A stretch of DNA of 64,000 bases, taken from contig WIDE01000005.1 of NCBI GenBank assembly GCA_015039315.1, forward strand, positions 648,833 through 712,832, in the 5' to 3' direction. This document shows positions 22,901 through 33,060 of this stretch, piece after piece. Every line of letters begins with the position of its first letter. Within the stretch, counting starts at the first letter, position 1. The position numbers and the translations under genes are program-made. The notes beneath the pieces were generated by a model. The model saw only the letters and a program-made list of their open reading frames with translations, did no database searches and had not been told where the DNA came from. The stretch comes from Clavulina sp. PMI_390 (taxonomy: Eukaryota; Basidiomycota; Agaricomycetes; Cantharellales; Hydnaceae).

Positions 22901-22948
22901 CCGTGCGCTTTTCCTTTGTCCAAAATTTCGCAACAACCTAACAATTGA
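19916..22948 (+). CDS. Zn(2)Cys(6) transcription factor with fungal middle-homology domain
   Basis: Nuclear DNA-binding regulator. The start MASLALDNEHSVKRQR leads straight into the binuclear cluster RACDSCRKRK-(intron)-IQCRPSGGDNSRCKACVNSK, spacing C-X2-C-X6-C-X9-C-X2-C-X6-C, then a linker and coiled coil (YAKQLEDRIESLDSLLIK). The middle-homology (Fungal_trans) domain follows: LQKLLDLYFRHVAPFFPILH, RLLLMVCAVASMYD, VLGSGIRLSQEIGVQQHAF, EAEMWKRVTWFFVYMDRSL. At least nine exons. Two introns between the zinc cluster and the middle domain (71 and 79 nt) together keep frame, so the unspliced form is also open. The C-terminus is uncertain: without a candidate 59-nt intron at about 22295-22353 the frame runs to 22948; with it, it stops at 22461. 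Target genes unknown; the PL14 gene lies next downstream. Confidence 0.82.
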
Positions 22949-23547
22949 TTTTTCTAGTCAGGTCCCCTTGAGAGCCAATGTCCCTTGGTAGACATTATGC
23001 ATGGGACTCTATCCATGCCCACCATATTCCTGTCGTGCACTTTTTACGCTTCTTTCGTCTGTGGCCTACATATGTTTCGGCATTATGTTGGTTATATCAG
23101 GCTGGTGGAAGCTGACGATCATTGGGAGTCTTGCATTTTTCTGCAACTGGGGACAGCGTTGGTCGGGGGAATTCCCATCGCCCCAGGCTGCACTGCTGAT
23201 ATGCATTAGCAGTATATCAAAGCCCTTGAGTTGCCTATAGATGCCAGACGGAAGGTATTACATTTGTTGATACATGTTTTTATAACTAGCAAACTCCTGC
23301 AATATGAACTCCATCGCGCACTCTATCTTTACACCTCTCGGTTCCAACATCATGGATACCAGATGTATGCACTTCAAGCTTACCTGTTTCTCTTTTCCCA
23401 GAGCTGACTGTGTCACTGAAAAGTTGTCATAGTGCGACTACTTGAAACATTCCGCCCTCCTTGAGCGGAAGGTTTCAGTTTATATAAGAACAGCTGCCAA
23501 GCTAAAACTCCCCTTGTAGCTGTCTCTACCACACTGGCCCCTTCGAC
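22949..23547. other. Spacer between transcription factor and PL14 gene
   Basis: 599 bp. Holds the promoter of the PL14 gene near its end; no other feature recognised. Confidence 0.45.
23481..23487 (+). promoter_or_regulatory. TATA box of PL14 lyase gene
   Basis: TATATAA, 61 bp before the ATG at 23548. A good consensus box, which in fungi usually marks a regulated rather than constitutive gene. Confidence 0.6.
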
Positions 23548-25318
23548 ATGCTGTTGGGGCTACTTCTCGCGTGCGCTGGCCGCATCATCGCTCTGCCTCT
23601 ACCACGGCCTCAAGACCCTTCTTTGCCATTCGTCGAGGTGGATTTGACACCTATCACCACCACTCTCTTTGACATAATATCCGTGGCGCAATCGATACCT
23701 ACCGTTGTGGATTTTATCCCATTATTCGCACCACCTACTGTCACCGCTGCTTCGACGACTACGACCACTGCCCCTGATGGACCGATCCAAATAATCACCG
23801 TCTTTGCTACCCCTTCATCCAGCATATCAGCTACCCAAAGCCCAGCTACGAGCGCCACTGCATTGTCGAACCCTCTTCCAGGCACTATTACATCGTCCGT
23901 CCCTGTTTCAACGGTCTCATCATTCAATCCGCTATCGACCTGGTCTCTGCCTCGTACCTTTTCAAACCTGGACTCCTTTCAAGTTCAAAAGTATGCTGGC
24001 GGCGAAACGAACATCAAGATTGTAACTGGCATCCCAGCAACCGCCACAGCGCCTGTAGCAGTACCGACGACACCGACCAACAGTGAAGCATCTCAGCCTT
24101 CGGCGACAGCATCTGGCACTACATTCGTCCAGTGGGACAACGACACCGACGTTTCGATGCAGCTGTTCTATCCAAAAGGCTCCATCAACCCTGGAAATAA
24201 ACCTCAAGGTGGAGCAGATTTCTATGCAACCCCAATCTCGCTCAACACTGCAACGAACGTAACAATGGAATACAGCGTTTTTGTCGACGCGAATATGGAA
24301 TTTGTCAAGGGCGGGAAGCTCCCCGGGCTCTATGGAGGTCATGAGGGTTGCAGTGGGGGGGACGTGGCTGACAGTTGTTTCTCGACTCGTCTCATGTGGC
24401 GACCCCAGGGTGCAGGGGAGCTTTATTTCGTGAGTAAAAACCGATCTGAGCATGAATATCAGCGCTTAATCCTTTGAGCGATAGTATGCGGACAAATCAA
24501 AGCAGCTGCCGTCACTGTGCCAAGCTCCAGATGCAGAGTGCAACGAGGTCTACGGGCTTTCATTGGGTCGCGGCTCTTTCAGGTTCGTTCCAGGTCAATG
24601 GACTAACCTTCGCCAAACTGTCAGCTTGAATACTCCCGGGGTACCTGATGGCGGGTTCACTTTGGATGTAAACGGAGTGCGAGTGATGACACTCAATGGT
24701 CTCTATTATCGTAACACGAAGTCTACAGCTTCGTCTACGTCAACTAGCTCCAAGCCGGCATCTGCTTCTACATCTTCGATTACTGGCAACGCTGGCTCTC
24801 CACACCCGTCACCTACCTCCTCTCTCGACATCCCACCACTACCCTCTGGCACTGACCTTCCTCCGCTCCTTGGTGGGCTGCTCCACGGTCTTGGCGGTCT
24901 GCTCGGCTCACCGACACCATCTACCGCTTCTGAACCAGCACTTTCCAGGCGCAGAACAAGTGCCAATGTCTACAAATCTGTTGCAGAGGAAGACATTCCT
25001 CAGCAGAAGCAAAACCGGCCCGCCACAGCTATCGAGCTCATTCCTCCGCGTTCTTTCCTGATACGATCTCCCCTATTCGAACGTGGCCCGATCAATCTCG
25101 GAGTATCCGGAGGGATATCAATTGCTCCAGCAAACGTCAATCCTCCAGCTGATGCTCCTGTTTATCCGGCGGTGAACCTGGCAGTGGGGCCAGAACCAGC
25201 ATTTGGATTCACGGGCATATTCTTCAGCACTTTCTTTGGAGGGCATGACCCTACTTGGGAGACACCGAAGGACCAGTATATGTGGTTCAAAGGCTTTGGT
25301 TTGGAGATAAACTCGTAA
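23548..25318 (+). CDS. Secreted polysaccharide lyase family 14-like protein with large insertion
   Basis: Two exons (23548-24429, 24485-25318) give 571 residues. It begins with a hydrophobic secretion signal (MLLGLLLACAGRIIALPLP), then a Ser/Thr-rich linker to about residue 195. The domain reads as PL14 (alginate/glucuronan lyase family): VSMQLFYPKGSINPG, EFVKGGKLPGLYGGHEGCSG, FSTRLMWRPQGAGELYFYAD, GRGSFRFVPGQWTNLRQ, GFTLDVNGVRVMTLNGLYYR. The last strand, GIFFSTFFGGHDPTWETPKD, ends the domain. Between YYR and GIFFS about 155 residues of Ser/Pro-rich and other sequence are inserted, absent from the second PL14 gene at 31143-32566. Activity on uronic-acid polymers is a family inference. It shares GG(K/R)xPGL, RLMWRP and FFGGHD motifs with that second gene. 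Confidence 0.82.
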
Positions 25319-25845
25319 GCGCGGGGCGGAGCTCCCGGGTTTTACTAATGGTGCTGAAATTGGTCTTGATTCGCGTAAAGCATTGTGAGTGTGTTATGTG
25401 TATTCTTTGGGTGCTTCCCCTGTGCTGATTGAGCACAGCGCTTTACTCACAAAAGGCTGCCCCTGATTTGAAACCCCGCACAGCGAAGCGGTGAGATTAT
25501 TTGCACATGTTTATGTGCCACCTCGGAAATCAATCCAGTCGGAACTGCCACTCGTACCGCCACTTTGGAAATGACTCGGTGACGTTTCGACCGGCTCCTC
25601 TGCGCTGATGTGACTCGCGCACGTGAATCATCGCCGGGTCCGCGATAGGGTCCTCTGTTCCGGGCTGGGATAAAAGGGGCTTTCGTCATGGTGCCATCAT
25701 CTCCTCACCACAACAGCTCCAAAGCTCGTTCGTCGCTTGGTGACCCCCTGGTCTGGGCGCTCCCTTCCAGTCCTTTATTATACCCCCTCCCCCCTTCGAT
25801 ATAATATCTTCCTCTCAGGCCATTACCCCTTCCAACCAATCCCCC
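25319..25845. other. Spacer and promoter of unknown gene
   Basis: 527 bp. A TATA-like GATAAAAGG lies at about 25669, some 170 bp before the next ATG. Nothing else seen. Confidence 0.4.
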
Positions 25846-26519
25846 ATGTCCCATTCTGTTCTTGATACCAAGGACCGCAGGTCTTTCGAACACGCTCGCC
25901 AGAAGCGTCTCCACCCCATTGACCGCCAAGCCTCAGCGAACGCCAACCCATGGAAGGGCAAGCGCTTCGTCGGTAACTCTCTCAAGCAACAGTGGCGCGG
26001 CCTTCCCCAGTCGGGCACCAGGTGCCTTCCGCCACTCAACACTGACGACATCGATACAGATGTTGAGGGTACCTACCATGTCTGGGGCGACTACTGCCCT
26101 TGCTGCGTGGCCGAGGCGGAAGCTGCTTCTCTCGCGGCAAGCACCACTCCTCCGCCCATGCAATTCGATATTGGCGCGCTCGTACGACCCGCTCGTGTTC
26201 GCAAGGGTACGTTCAATCTTCCCTTCGTCCCTTTGGCCCCACGACAAAGCTTTATGGGCCCTCGTCTCCGTTGGGACCGCAGCTAACTTCAACACCTTGG
26301 TCCGTCTTATCATTAGGCATTGCTGGTGACTACGAGTTGGTGCCTCGTCCACGCCAGGTCATGATTGTTGATGACCAGGCTGAGAGTTCCGGTCACCATG
26401 CCACTGTCTCGGAGGGGTCTTCCAGCGACTCGGATGATCTTCTTGACTGGGAGCTCCTCGACGAGCTCGGGCGCAAGCCAGTGGCTCGCCGTTCCTATGC
26501 TGCCGTTACTAGCCTGTGA
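25846..26519 (+). CDS. Unknown small protein
   Basis: Two exons (25846-26206, 26317-26519; phase-consistent) give 187 residues, MSHSVLDTKDRRSFEHARQ onward. Family not recognised. It is polar with a conserved-looking centre (YHVWGDYCPCCVAEAEAAS) containing CPCC, then GDYELVPRPRQVMIVDD and an acidic Ser/Asp segment (SSSDSDDLLDWELLDELG). No signal peptide or membrane helix, so probably soluble and intracellular. Codon use with many C-ending codons and a pyrimidine-rich 5' flank suggest decent expression. No function proposed. Confidence 0.6.
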
Positions 26520-27141
26520 CCGCGGATTCTAGAACCTGTGAGTTTTATTCGCTTCGGAGTACCCCAAAAAGGGATCATGACCCTAATTCTATCATTCCCC
26601 AGTCGCTCTAGCTACTGCTATACCCCATTATCTCATCCATCATCTATTGTGCTTTATGCTATTTTTGTGTTCGCACACTCGGTCATCATGACGTTAGAGA
26701 CCATATTTCTGGTATTCCGATATATCACCTGTACTTTTTACCAATTTCTCCCGCTATCTCTCGGGAGTCAATGACGTTGGGTTCGTAAATGGTTACGAAC
26801 CGCACACTAGATTCCATTCATTTCTTTTGAGGCTCCACCTCTTATCCGCTTTCCTTTCTACCTAACGGAGTCTCCTCTGGTACTTTGATAATGCATAATT
26901 TGATTTTTACGTTCAACCTTCTGGATGCGCCAGCAGCAATATGATAAGGAAAGGAGTTGGGGTGAATTGTGAGGTGATATGGCTATCACTACGCCCGAGG
27001 AAGAACTCTAATTGTAATGTTCTCCACCACATATTCGGAGTCAGCATATCCGAGAAGAGTAGCCAATTGAGAACTGGAAATGATAACGGCAGAGGTGAGG
27101 ATAATTCCGCAGTAGGTTGGGTAAAGTGGGGAACAATGATC
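26520..27141. other. 3' flanks of convergent genes
   Basis: 622 bp, AT-rich in the middle, between convergent stop codons. No gene or RNA seen. Confidence 0.45.
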
Positions 27142-28952
27142 TCACCTTTTAGCACCCCGGACTTTCCGAATCTCCACTGAATTGTAGTTTGCTAGCCCTC
27201 GTCCGACCTCTATATGCTCCCACTCTGCATCCGTCCCCTCTGGATCATGGTGCGACGAGCCCTCTTCAAGTTCCGCCACTGTAGGCGGAATCGTGACCCT
27301 GTGTGCGGCCTCGCTAATGCTGATCAAGGAGGCTTGCCTAGAAATGTTGTCAATCGAGGATATAGAGCTGGACATTGACTCAGGGATAATCATGGGCGTT
27401 ATCGGACGCGAAACGGTGGGTGAAGTGTCCACAGGGAGACTAGAGTTCGGCTGAAGCGGTAGCGAGTCAAGGATAGTCGCAGCGCTGTCCATACTTTGGA
27501 AAGATCCCGTCGTACCAGCCGGGTGCTGGCGGACGAGGATCCGGACGGCCTGACCGGATGCAAAGGACCCTTGAACCGCGAGCACTCCGGCGGCAAGGAG
27601 CCTCCCACCAGAATCCCGTCTTGAGAGGACACGGTACGCTCCCATGTCTACTATGACACTTCCAGCGGGAGCGAGGGTGTGAGAAGTCCAGGACTTGAGG
27701 TCACTAAGTGGGGACGCGGATGGGAGAAACAAGGTATGGGGAGGGCGTGTCAAGGTTGGAAGTTGAGGATTGTTGGGGTTAGGATCGGGTGGAGGGGTCG
27801 CTGCTCGTGATTGTGCGCCGCTCGTCGGAGACATCGCTGGGGTTGAGGTGCCTGGAGCAGTCGATAGCGCATATTCAATTATGTGGAATATATTTTCAGG
27901 GTGCTTGCTTGTCGTGATCACGGTGGATACTCCAGCACTTGTCGCGATCTCCGCAGCAATGAGTTTCGTCTCCATACCACCCGTCCCAAGCTGAGACCCA
28001 AGCGTTGCGGTACTCACTGCGGAAGAATATTAGGGAACGAGAAGGAAACTTGACGGACAAGTTACGCACCTTGAGTTCGGATTGCAGCGATGGAGCTAAC
28101 AACATCTATTGCCTTGGCGGATGGGTCTTTTCTAGGATTGGACGTGTACAGAGAGTCGACATCAGTCAGTAGGAAAAGGTAGTCGGCATGAAGCATCGAA
28201 GCCGTAATTGCAGAGAGCGTGTCGTTGTCGCCAAAGCGAATTTCCTAGAGAGATACGGATGAGACAGGCAATCGCTAGCAGCATGGCTTGTCGAGCTACT
28301 GACGCTAACGGAAATCGTGTCGTTCTCATTAATGATCGGGACTACACCCATTGACAGCAATTCAGATAAAGTATTGACGGCATTCAGATATCGCGTTCGC
28401 TAAAATGCGCGATGAGACTAGGTGGGGGGTCTAAAATATTGGAGAAGATTCGCCCACGTCTGATATGTCTCCGCGAGTCAGGAGAACTTGTGCAATAGGC
28501 TGGCCTAGCTGTCCAAAGAGGTTATCCCACAAAGCGATCAAACGACCTTGTCCAACAGCTGCTAAAGCCTTTAAAACAAGTATAAGCGCGGATAGGTGGT
28601 ACCAAGTATAAGTTATTGTTTGGGATCGAGGTGCTCACTTGCTTCTTGGCTAGACTTTTTGGTCGCGCTGGAATTTCCATCCTCTTCAAGCCCACTCCGA
28701 TCGCTCCTGAAGAAACGAGGACAACCTTGTGTCCATTGTTCCTCAAGCGAAGCACAGTCTCGACGATCGAGGAGAGTGTCGTCAACAGCGGCTGGTGTGT
28801 CGTTTCATGTACGATGGACGACGTGCCTGCAGGAACCAGCGTGTCTCGCCCGATCAGCATAGCATACTATGAAAGGATGCCAGGGGAATCTACTGACCCA
28901 ACTTGATCACAATCGTGAGGGGTTTAGAATTTTTCGGCCGGTGTCCAGCCAT
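27142..28952 (-). CDS. PRO1: Glutamate 5-kinase (gamma-glutamyl kinase)
   Basis: First enzyme of proline synthesis: phosphorylates L-glutamate to gamma-glutamyl phosphate in the cytosol. The start [19 protein letters not shown] splices to [14 protein letters not shown]. Amino-acid kinase motifs follow in order: [94 protein letters not shown] and [20 protein letters not shown]. The C-terminal part holds a PUA domain ([39 protein letters not shown]), as in the two-domain microbial enzymes. A Pro/Thr-rich insert lies between kinase and PUA, and a Ser-rich acidic tail follows. All key segments are intact. Confidence 0.93.
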
Positions 28953-29545
28953 CGAGCTCGAGTATGTTCAACTTGAGTGAGTCAGTCGAAATTGGCTAAA
29001 ATGAGTGCCGCGTTCCCACGCTTTCGCAGCGCCTGTCGTCTTGCTGTCGTCATGCAGCACCAAAGCAAGAAATTCAACTTGGCTGCAAAAACTGGCAAGT
29101 AGAATGCTATTTAACATATTTAGCCTGGTATCTACTACCTATTTAGTATCTGTTGCGACATGGATTATCACATTGGTTAGACCACAAGCTTGCCATCATG
29201 AACTGAGTCGGGTTTCATCACCGACCGCGCCACCATCCTCGCCATCATAAATAGCCGCATCGGTGCAGAAATTAGACTTCTTCCATGAAGTTAGTCGAGG
29301 GACGCGTCACACATTGCACTGGAATAGCGCTTTGAGTGCTGAGATGACGAAGTGGCGATGCGCATACAATTTGATTACTGCCGACTTCGGCGCTCATCCC
29401 TTGTCACTCGGATTTGGTGCTTGCGCGTCGACGACGGCAGCAATTGCACTGCATAACTGGTAAGCCTCTCAGAATTCTATAAATCCACGGCTAGGCTCAA
29501 GGAGTGTGATTCATTATCCAGAACTTCTACTTCCCCTCAAACACA
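28953..29545. promoter_or_regulatory. Divergent promoter region, PRO1 / stomatin-like gene
   Basis: 593 bp between divergent start codons. No TATA box or other feature recognised. Confidence 0.4.
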
Positions 29546-30907
29546 ATGTCTCTGATTCGCCAAACACCAGTGGCTCTTCGGCACCTGGCTCACCAGTCAA
29601 CGCCCCGAGCTGCTACTCTTGCTATGGCTCTGTTGTCCCGGCCCTCCCTCGCCCGCTTTGCATCTACTCAAAGAGGGGCGACAACGAGCTATCACGAAAC
29701 GAGCCGGCCCATAAATTGTCAGTGGATTTTCTGCCATGACCTCTTGGTATGTCGAGATCGCTCATGCATATTATTTCGCTAGTTGGGATCAACTTTGTAC
29801 CCACTAAACAAGCCTACATCATCGAGCGCTTTGGAAAATTCCACAAAATTCTTCAGCCTGGTATGTTGCCTGTCAATACGGTGAAACGTGATTACTGAAT
29901 ATGCCGTATCCTTCAGGCCTGAATTTCAACATCCCAGTCATCGATAGAATAGCCTATGTGCAGAACATGAAGGAGATCCCTATTGAGATCACTCCTCAGA
30001 CGGCTATCACTGCGGACAATGTTGGCATCCAGATCGACGGCGTGTTATATATCAAGGTCATCGATCCCTACAAAGCCAGCTATGGCGTTGATGATGCCGT
30101 CTGTAAGTGTTATTTCTACGTGATACTCTATGCAGTGGCTGATAGCTTCTTAGATGCCATCTCGCAACTGGCTCAAACCACGATGCGCTCCGAGATTGGT
30201 TCTATGACACTGGATCAATCTCTCAAAGAACGCGCTGCACTCAACGCAAAGATCACGGTCGCTGTAAACGAGGCAACAGAAGAGTGGGGTGTTCGCGTGA
30301 TGCGATGTGAGTAGTCCTCGTTCGTTCAATGCCACCACCTGCCTAATATTTCCTTCTTTTCCCAGACGAAATCCGAAACATCAACCCACCAGAGGCTGTG
30401 ATCCACTCGATGCACATGCAAGTTTCTGCAGAACGTACCAAGCGTGCTCAGATCCTGGAAGCCGAAGGTATAGCCAACATTCCTGTTTCTCGTGATCTGC
30501 CTACCAGTCTGACTAACCTTCGCTACGCAGGTACCAAGCAATCCTCAATCCTTGTTTCAGAAGCTCGCAAGATCGAGTCCGTCAATGTCGCTCGAGGCGA
30601 GGCCGAGGCAGCTCTCGTCCGCGCTGACGCGACGGCTCAGGCCCTCCTCACCGTCGGGCGTGCAATCCAATCCGAGCAGGGTGCAGGCAAAGATGCTGTA
30701 CAACTCCGAGTAGCGGAGAAGTGGATCGAAGCGTTCGAGAAGCTTGCAAAGGAGGGTAATACCCTCATCATACCGCAGGAAGTTGGGAACCCGAGCAGTG
30801 CTATTGCCCAGGTGATGGGGATTTTCAAGGGTGTCAATGGGTCTGCAGTTGGGGACGCGGGGGCCAAGAAGGCGATCGAGGGTAGCCATGCCAGCTCTTC
30901 CTCGTAG
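29546..30907 (+). CDS. Mitochondrial stomatin-like protein 2 (SPFH/prohibitin family)
   Basis: Inner-membrane scaffold of the SPFH family, related to human SLP-2. Six exons (29546-29717, 29783-29860, 29917-30102, 30154-30306, 30366-30467, 30531-30907) give 355 residues. The first 45 residues are basic and Ser/Ala-rich, a likely mitochondrial presequence. The SPFH core reads VPTKQAYIIERFGKFHKILQ, NIPVIDRIAYVQNMKEIPIE, VGIQIDGVLYIKVIDPYKAS, ISQLAQTTMRSEIGSMTLDQ and LNAKITVAVNEATEEWGVRV. An Ala/Glu-rich coiled coil follows, then NTLIIPQEVGNPSSAIAQVM. The fifth intron is exactly 63 nt with no in-frame stop, so retention would insert 21 residues. Confidence 0.9.
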
Positions 30908-31142
30908 GACCCCTTACCCGGCTCTCTTAGAGCAGGACATTATCGTTTGGCATTATCGTTAGTTCGCAATCAAGTTGTCTTCACCCGGCTCAACGTGTCG
31001 AGCATCATCGTTTATGTATGAATATGTTATAAAACTTTATTTTCTGGTGCTTCCTGACCAAGGTATCATATATGTCGAACCCTGTTGCGACATAAGTTCA
31101 AGAGAATAAAATCAAAAAGAGTAGCCTTGCCGAGAGCGAAGG

Positions 31143-32566
31143 CTAGGTAAGAAGAGCCGCAGAGAAGTCCTTGAACCAGCAGGACTGATCTTTAGGCGAG
31201 GCCCACGAGTTGTCATGCCCTAAAATGCGATTCAACAGATGTGAGAATCACGCTCCACAGCTGGGGAAGAGGAAGACGTACCACCGAAGAATGTTTCCAA
31301 CTGGAGGCCACGAATGAGCGATTTACTGGAGGTACGGAACGTGAGGCCCTTCTGTAGGTGCTTCGTATTAGTACTCTGTGTGTCTGGAGTGTCTCAATGA
31401 ACGCACGATATTCATGACGGAAACTCCATTGACCCATAGTTGGAACTCTCCATTTGCGCTCCCGACGTCGTTCAGCTTCAGGCGCTGAGCAACAGCCGTC
31501 CCTATGGATTATGGTCAGCATTTGTATGCCAGGGAAGGGTCGCGACGAAAAACGTACAGCTTCCTGTGGACCACGAGAACAAACCACGTCCAACGGACGT
31601 TCCATAGACATCGTTGGCAACCAACTTCCCTCCGGCGGTTTTGAGGGCAGCAGTATTGCTCGCTGATTCAGGGAAGTAAGCGTATAGTTCTCCAGCACCG
31701 TTTGGACGCCACCTGTAGCAATAATTTGAGCATCAGGGTAATAATGTGAGTGGCGAGATAATACATACATCAACCGAGACGATGCGCAGTCGCCGTCCGC
31801 ATGCTCGCCGCCACTGCATTCCTTGGCAACCGCGTTGGAAGTGCCAAGGAACAGACCCGGCATTTTGCCGCCCTTCTGAAAATCAAAGCCCTTTTCGAAC
31901 CAGGCTTTGTAAGAAAAGAGGACCTCGGTGCCTTTTGTGAGGTCGATGCTAGTGAGAGCGTAGATATCGAATCCGCCGATGAGGCCGTTCTTCTCGCCTG
32001 GAGCTATGGAGCCGGCCTCATAGACTGCCTTCATCGAGGCGGTGCCGTCGGGTGCCTTGGTGTATGTGTGGTTCGTTCCGGTGCGGGCATAGGCTGGAAT
32101 CCAATGGCACGCCGTCAGCGTGCGGATGAAGCGGTACGAGACGGTGACGACTCACAAAAGATGTTGAGAGAGGCGTCATTCAAAGGGACATTCCCGGTAA
32201 CCTGCGATGATGTGGACCTACAAAGGGATAGACGATATTTAGCGGCCGAAGCTGGCGTGCTGAAAGGTAAGTTGGGCGCACCATGAAGCTTTTGCATTCG
32301 AAATAGACAGTGGCCACACAAGGTTGAGAGCGGCAGCCTTGCTGTCAGATGCATGTGATGTGGTATGAGACGCCACGGACGTCGTTGTGGTATGAGGCGT
32401 GAACGATGTGGTGGTAGTGGTAGACGTCCCATTTCTGGCCTTGCATGAGCGTCTGACTCCAGCGCGCGCCACCGATCGGTCGCGGCCATGGTGCCTGTGA
32501 AGAGGAGAGGCTACGATAGAGCCAGCCGTAGCGAGAAGAATCGAAAGAGTAGCGAAAGCAAGCATC
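31143..32566 (-). CDS. Secreted polysaccharide lyase family 14-like protein
   Basis: Starts with a signal peptide (MLAFATLSILLATAGSIVAS) and a short Thr/Ser linker, then the PL14-type domain: VTGNVPLNDASLNIF, YTKAPDGTASMKAVYEAGSI, GTEVLFSYKAWFEKGFDFQK, GGKMPGLFLGTSNAVAKECS, ASSRLMYWRP-type strand, GELYAYFPES, GRGLFSW, and C-terminal TFFGGHDNSWASPKDQSCWF and KDFSAALLT. At least six exons; the phases I checked agree. Unlike the paralogue at 23548-25318, the last strand follows directly with no large insertion. Predicted to cleave uronic-acid-containing polysaccharides outside the cell (family inference). It diverges from the Cys-rich membrane protein gene, with 494 bp between starts. Confidence 0.83.
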
Positions 32567-33060
32567 GTTCCAAATTTGGTGAAAAAAGAAAGTTGTGGTG
32601 AAGCGAGTGTGGGCCTGACGTTTAGGCTAAGTGTTCTCAGAAGTGACCGATTTTTGGGACGATTGCGCCCAGCGCGAGACAAAGAGGTGGGGGAGTGGTG
32701 GTTGGGAGGGGACGGCGGAGGCCCGGTTTATCCTAATTTCCGCTTCAGGAGCACAACTATTATTGTTCTCAAATGCATGCGTTTTGGTGAGACGACGAAT
32801 GATCGATTAGAAGGGCCTCAGAGCAATACCGGTGATAAGAAATTAGAAATAGCGTTTCATAGATATGATTTTGCTGCGGGCCACTTGTATGAGCGTCCAG
32901 ACGACCAACCACCGAGGAGGCTTTGTTGACAGGTGTTGCAACAACTAACCAGACTGAATTGGATCGCCGCCTTTCTCTCCAACCACATTGACCACACCCT
33001 GAGTGACAGCCTCGACACGACGCAGCGCGTCGGTATACCCTCTGGAGGCTCTAGATAACC
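32567..33060. promoter_or_regulatory. Divergent promoter region, PL14 / Cys-rich membrane protein
   Basis: 494 bp between divergent starts of two extracytoplasmic proteins. No TATA box or repeat identified. Confidence 0.4.

Noticed and set aside
26941..27180. Short plus-strand frame between convergent genes
   Set aside because: Overlaps the glutamate kinase 3' end and has no recognisable content.
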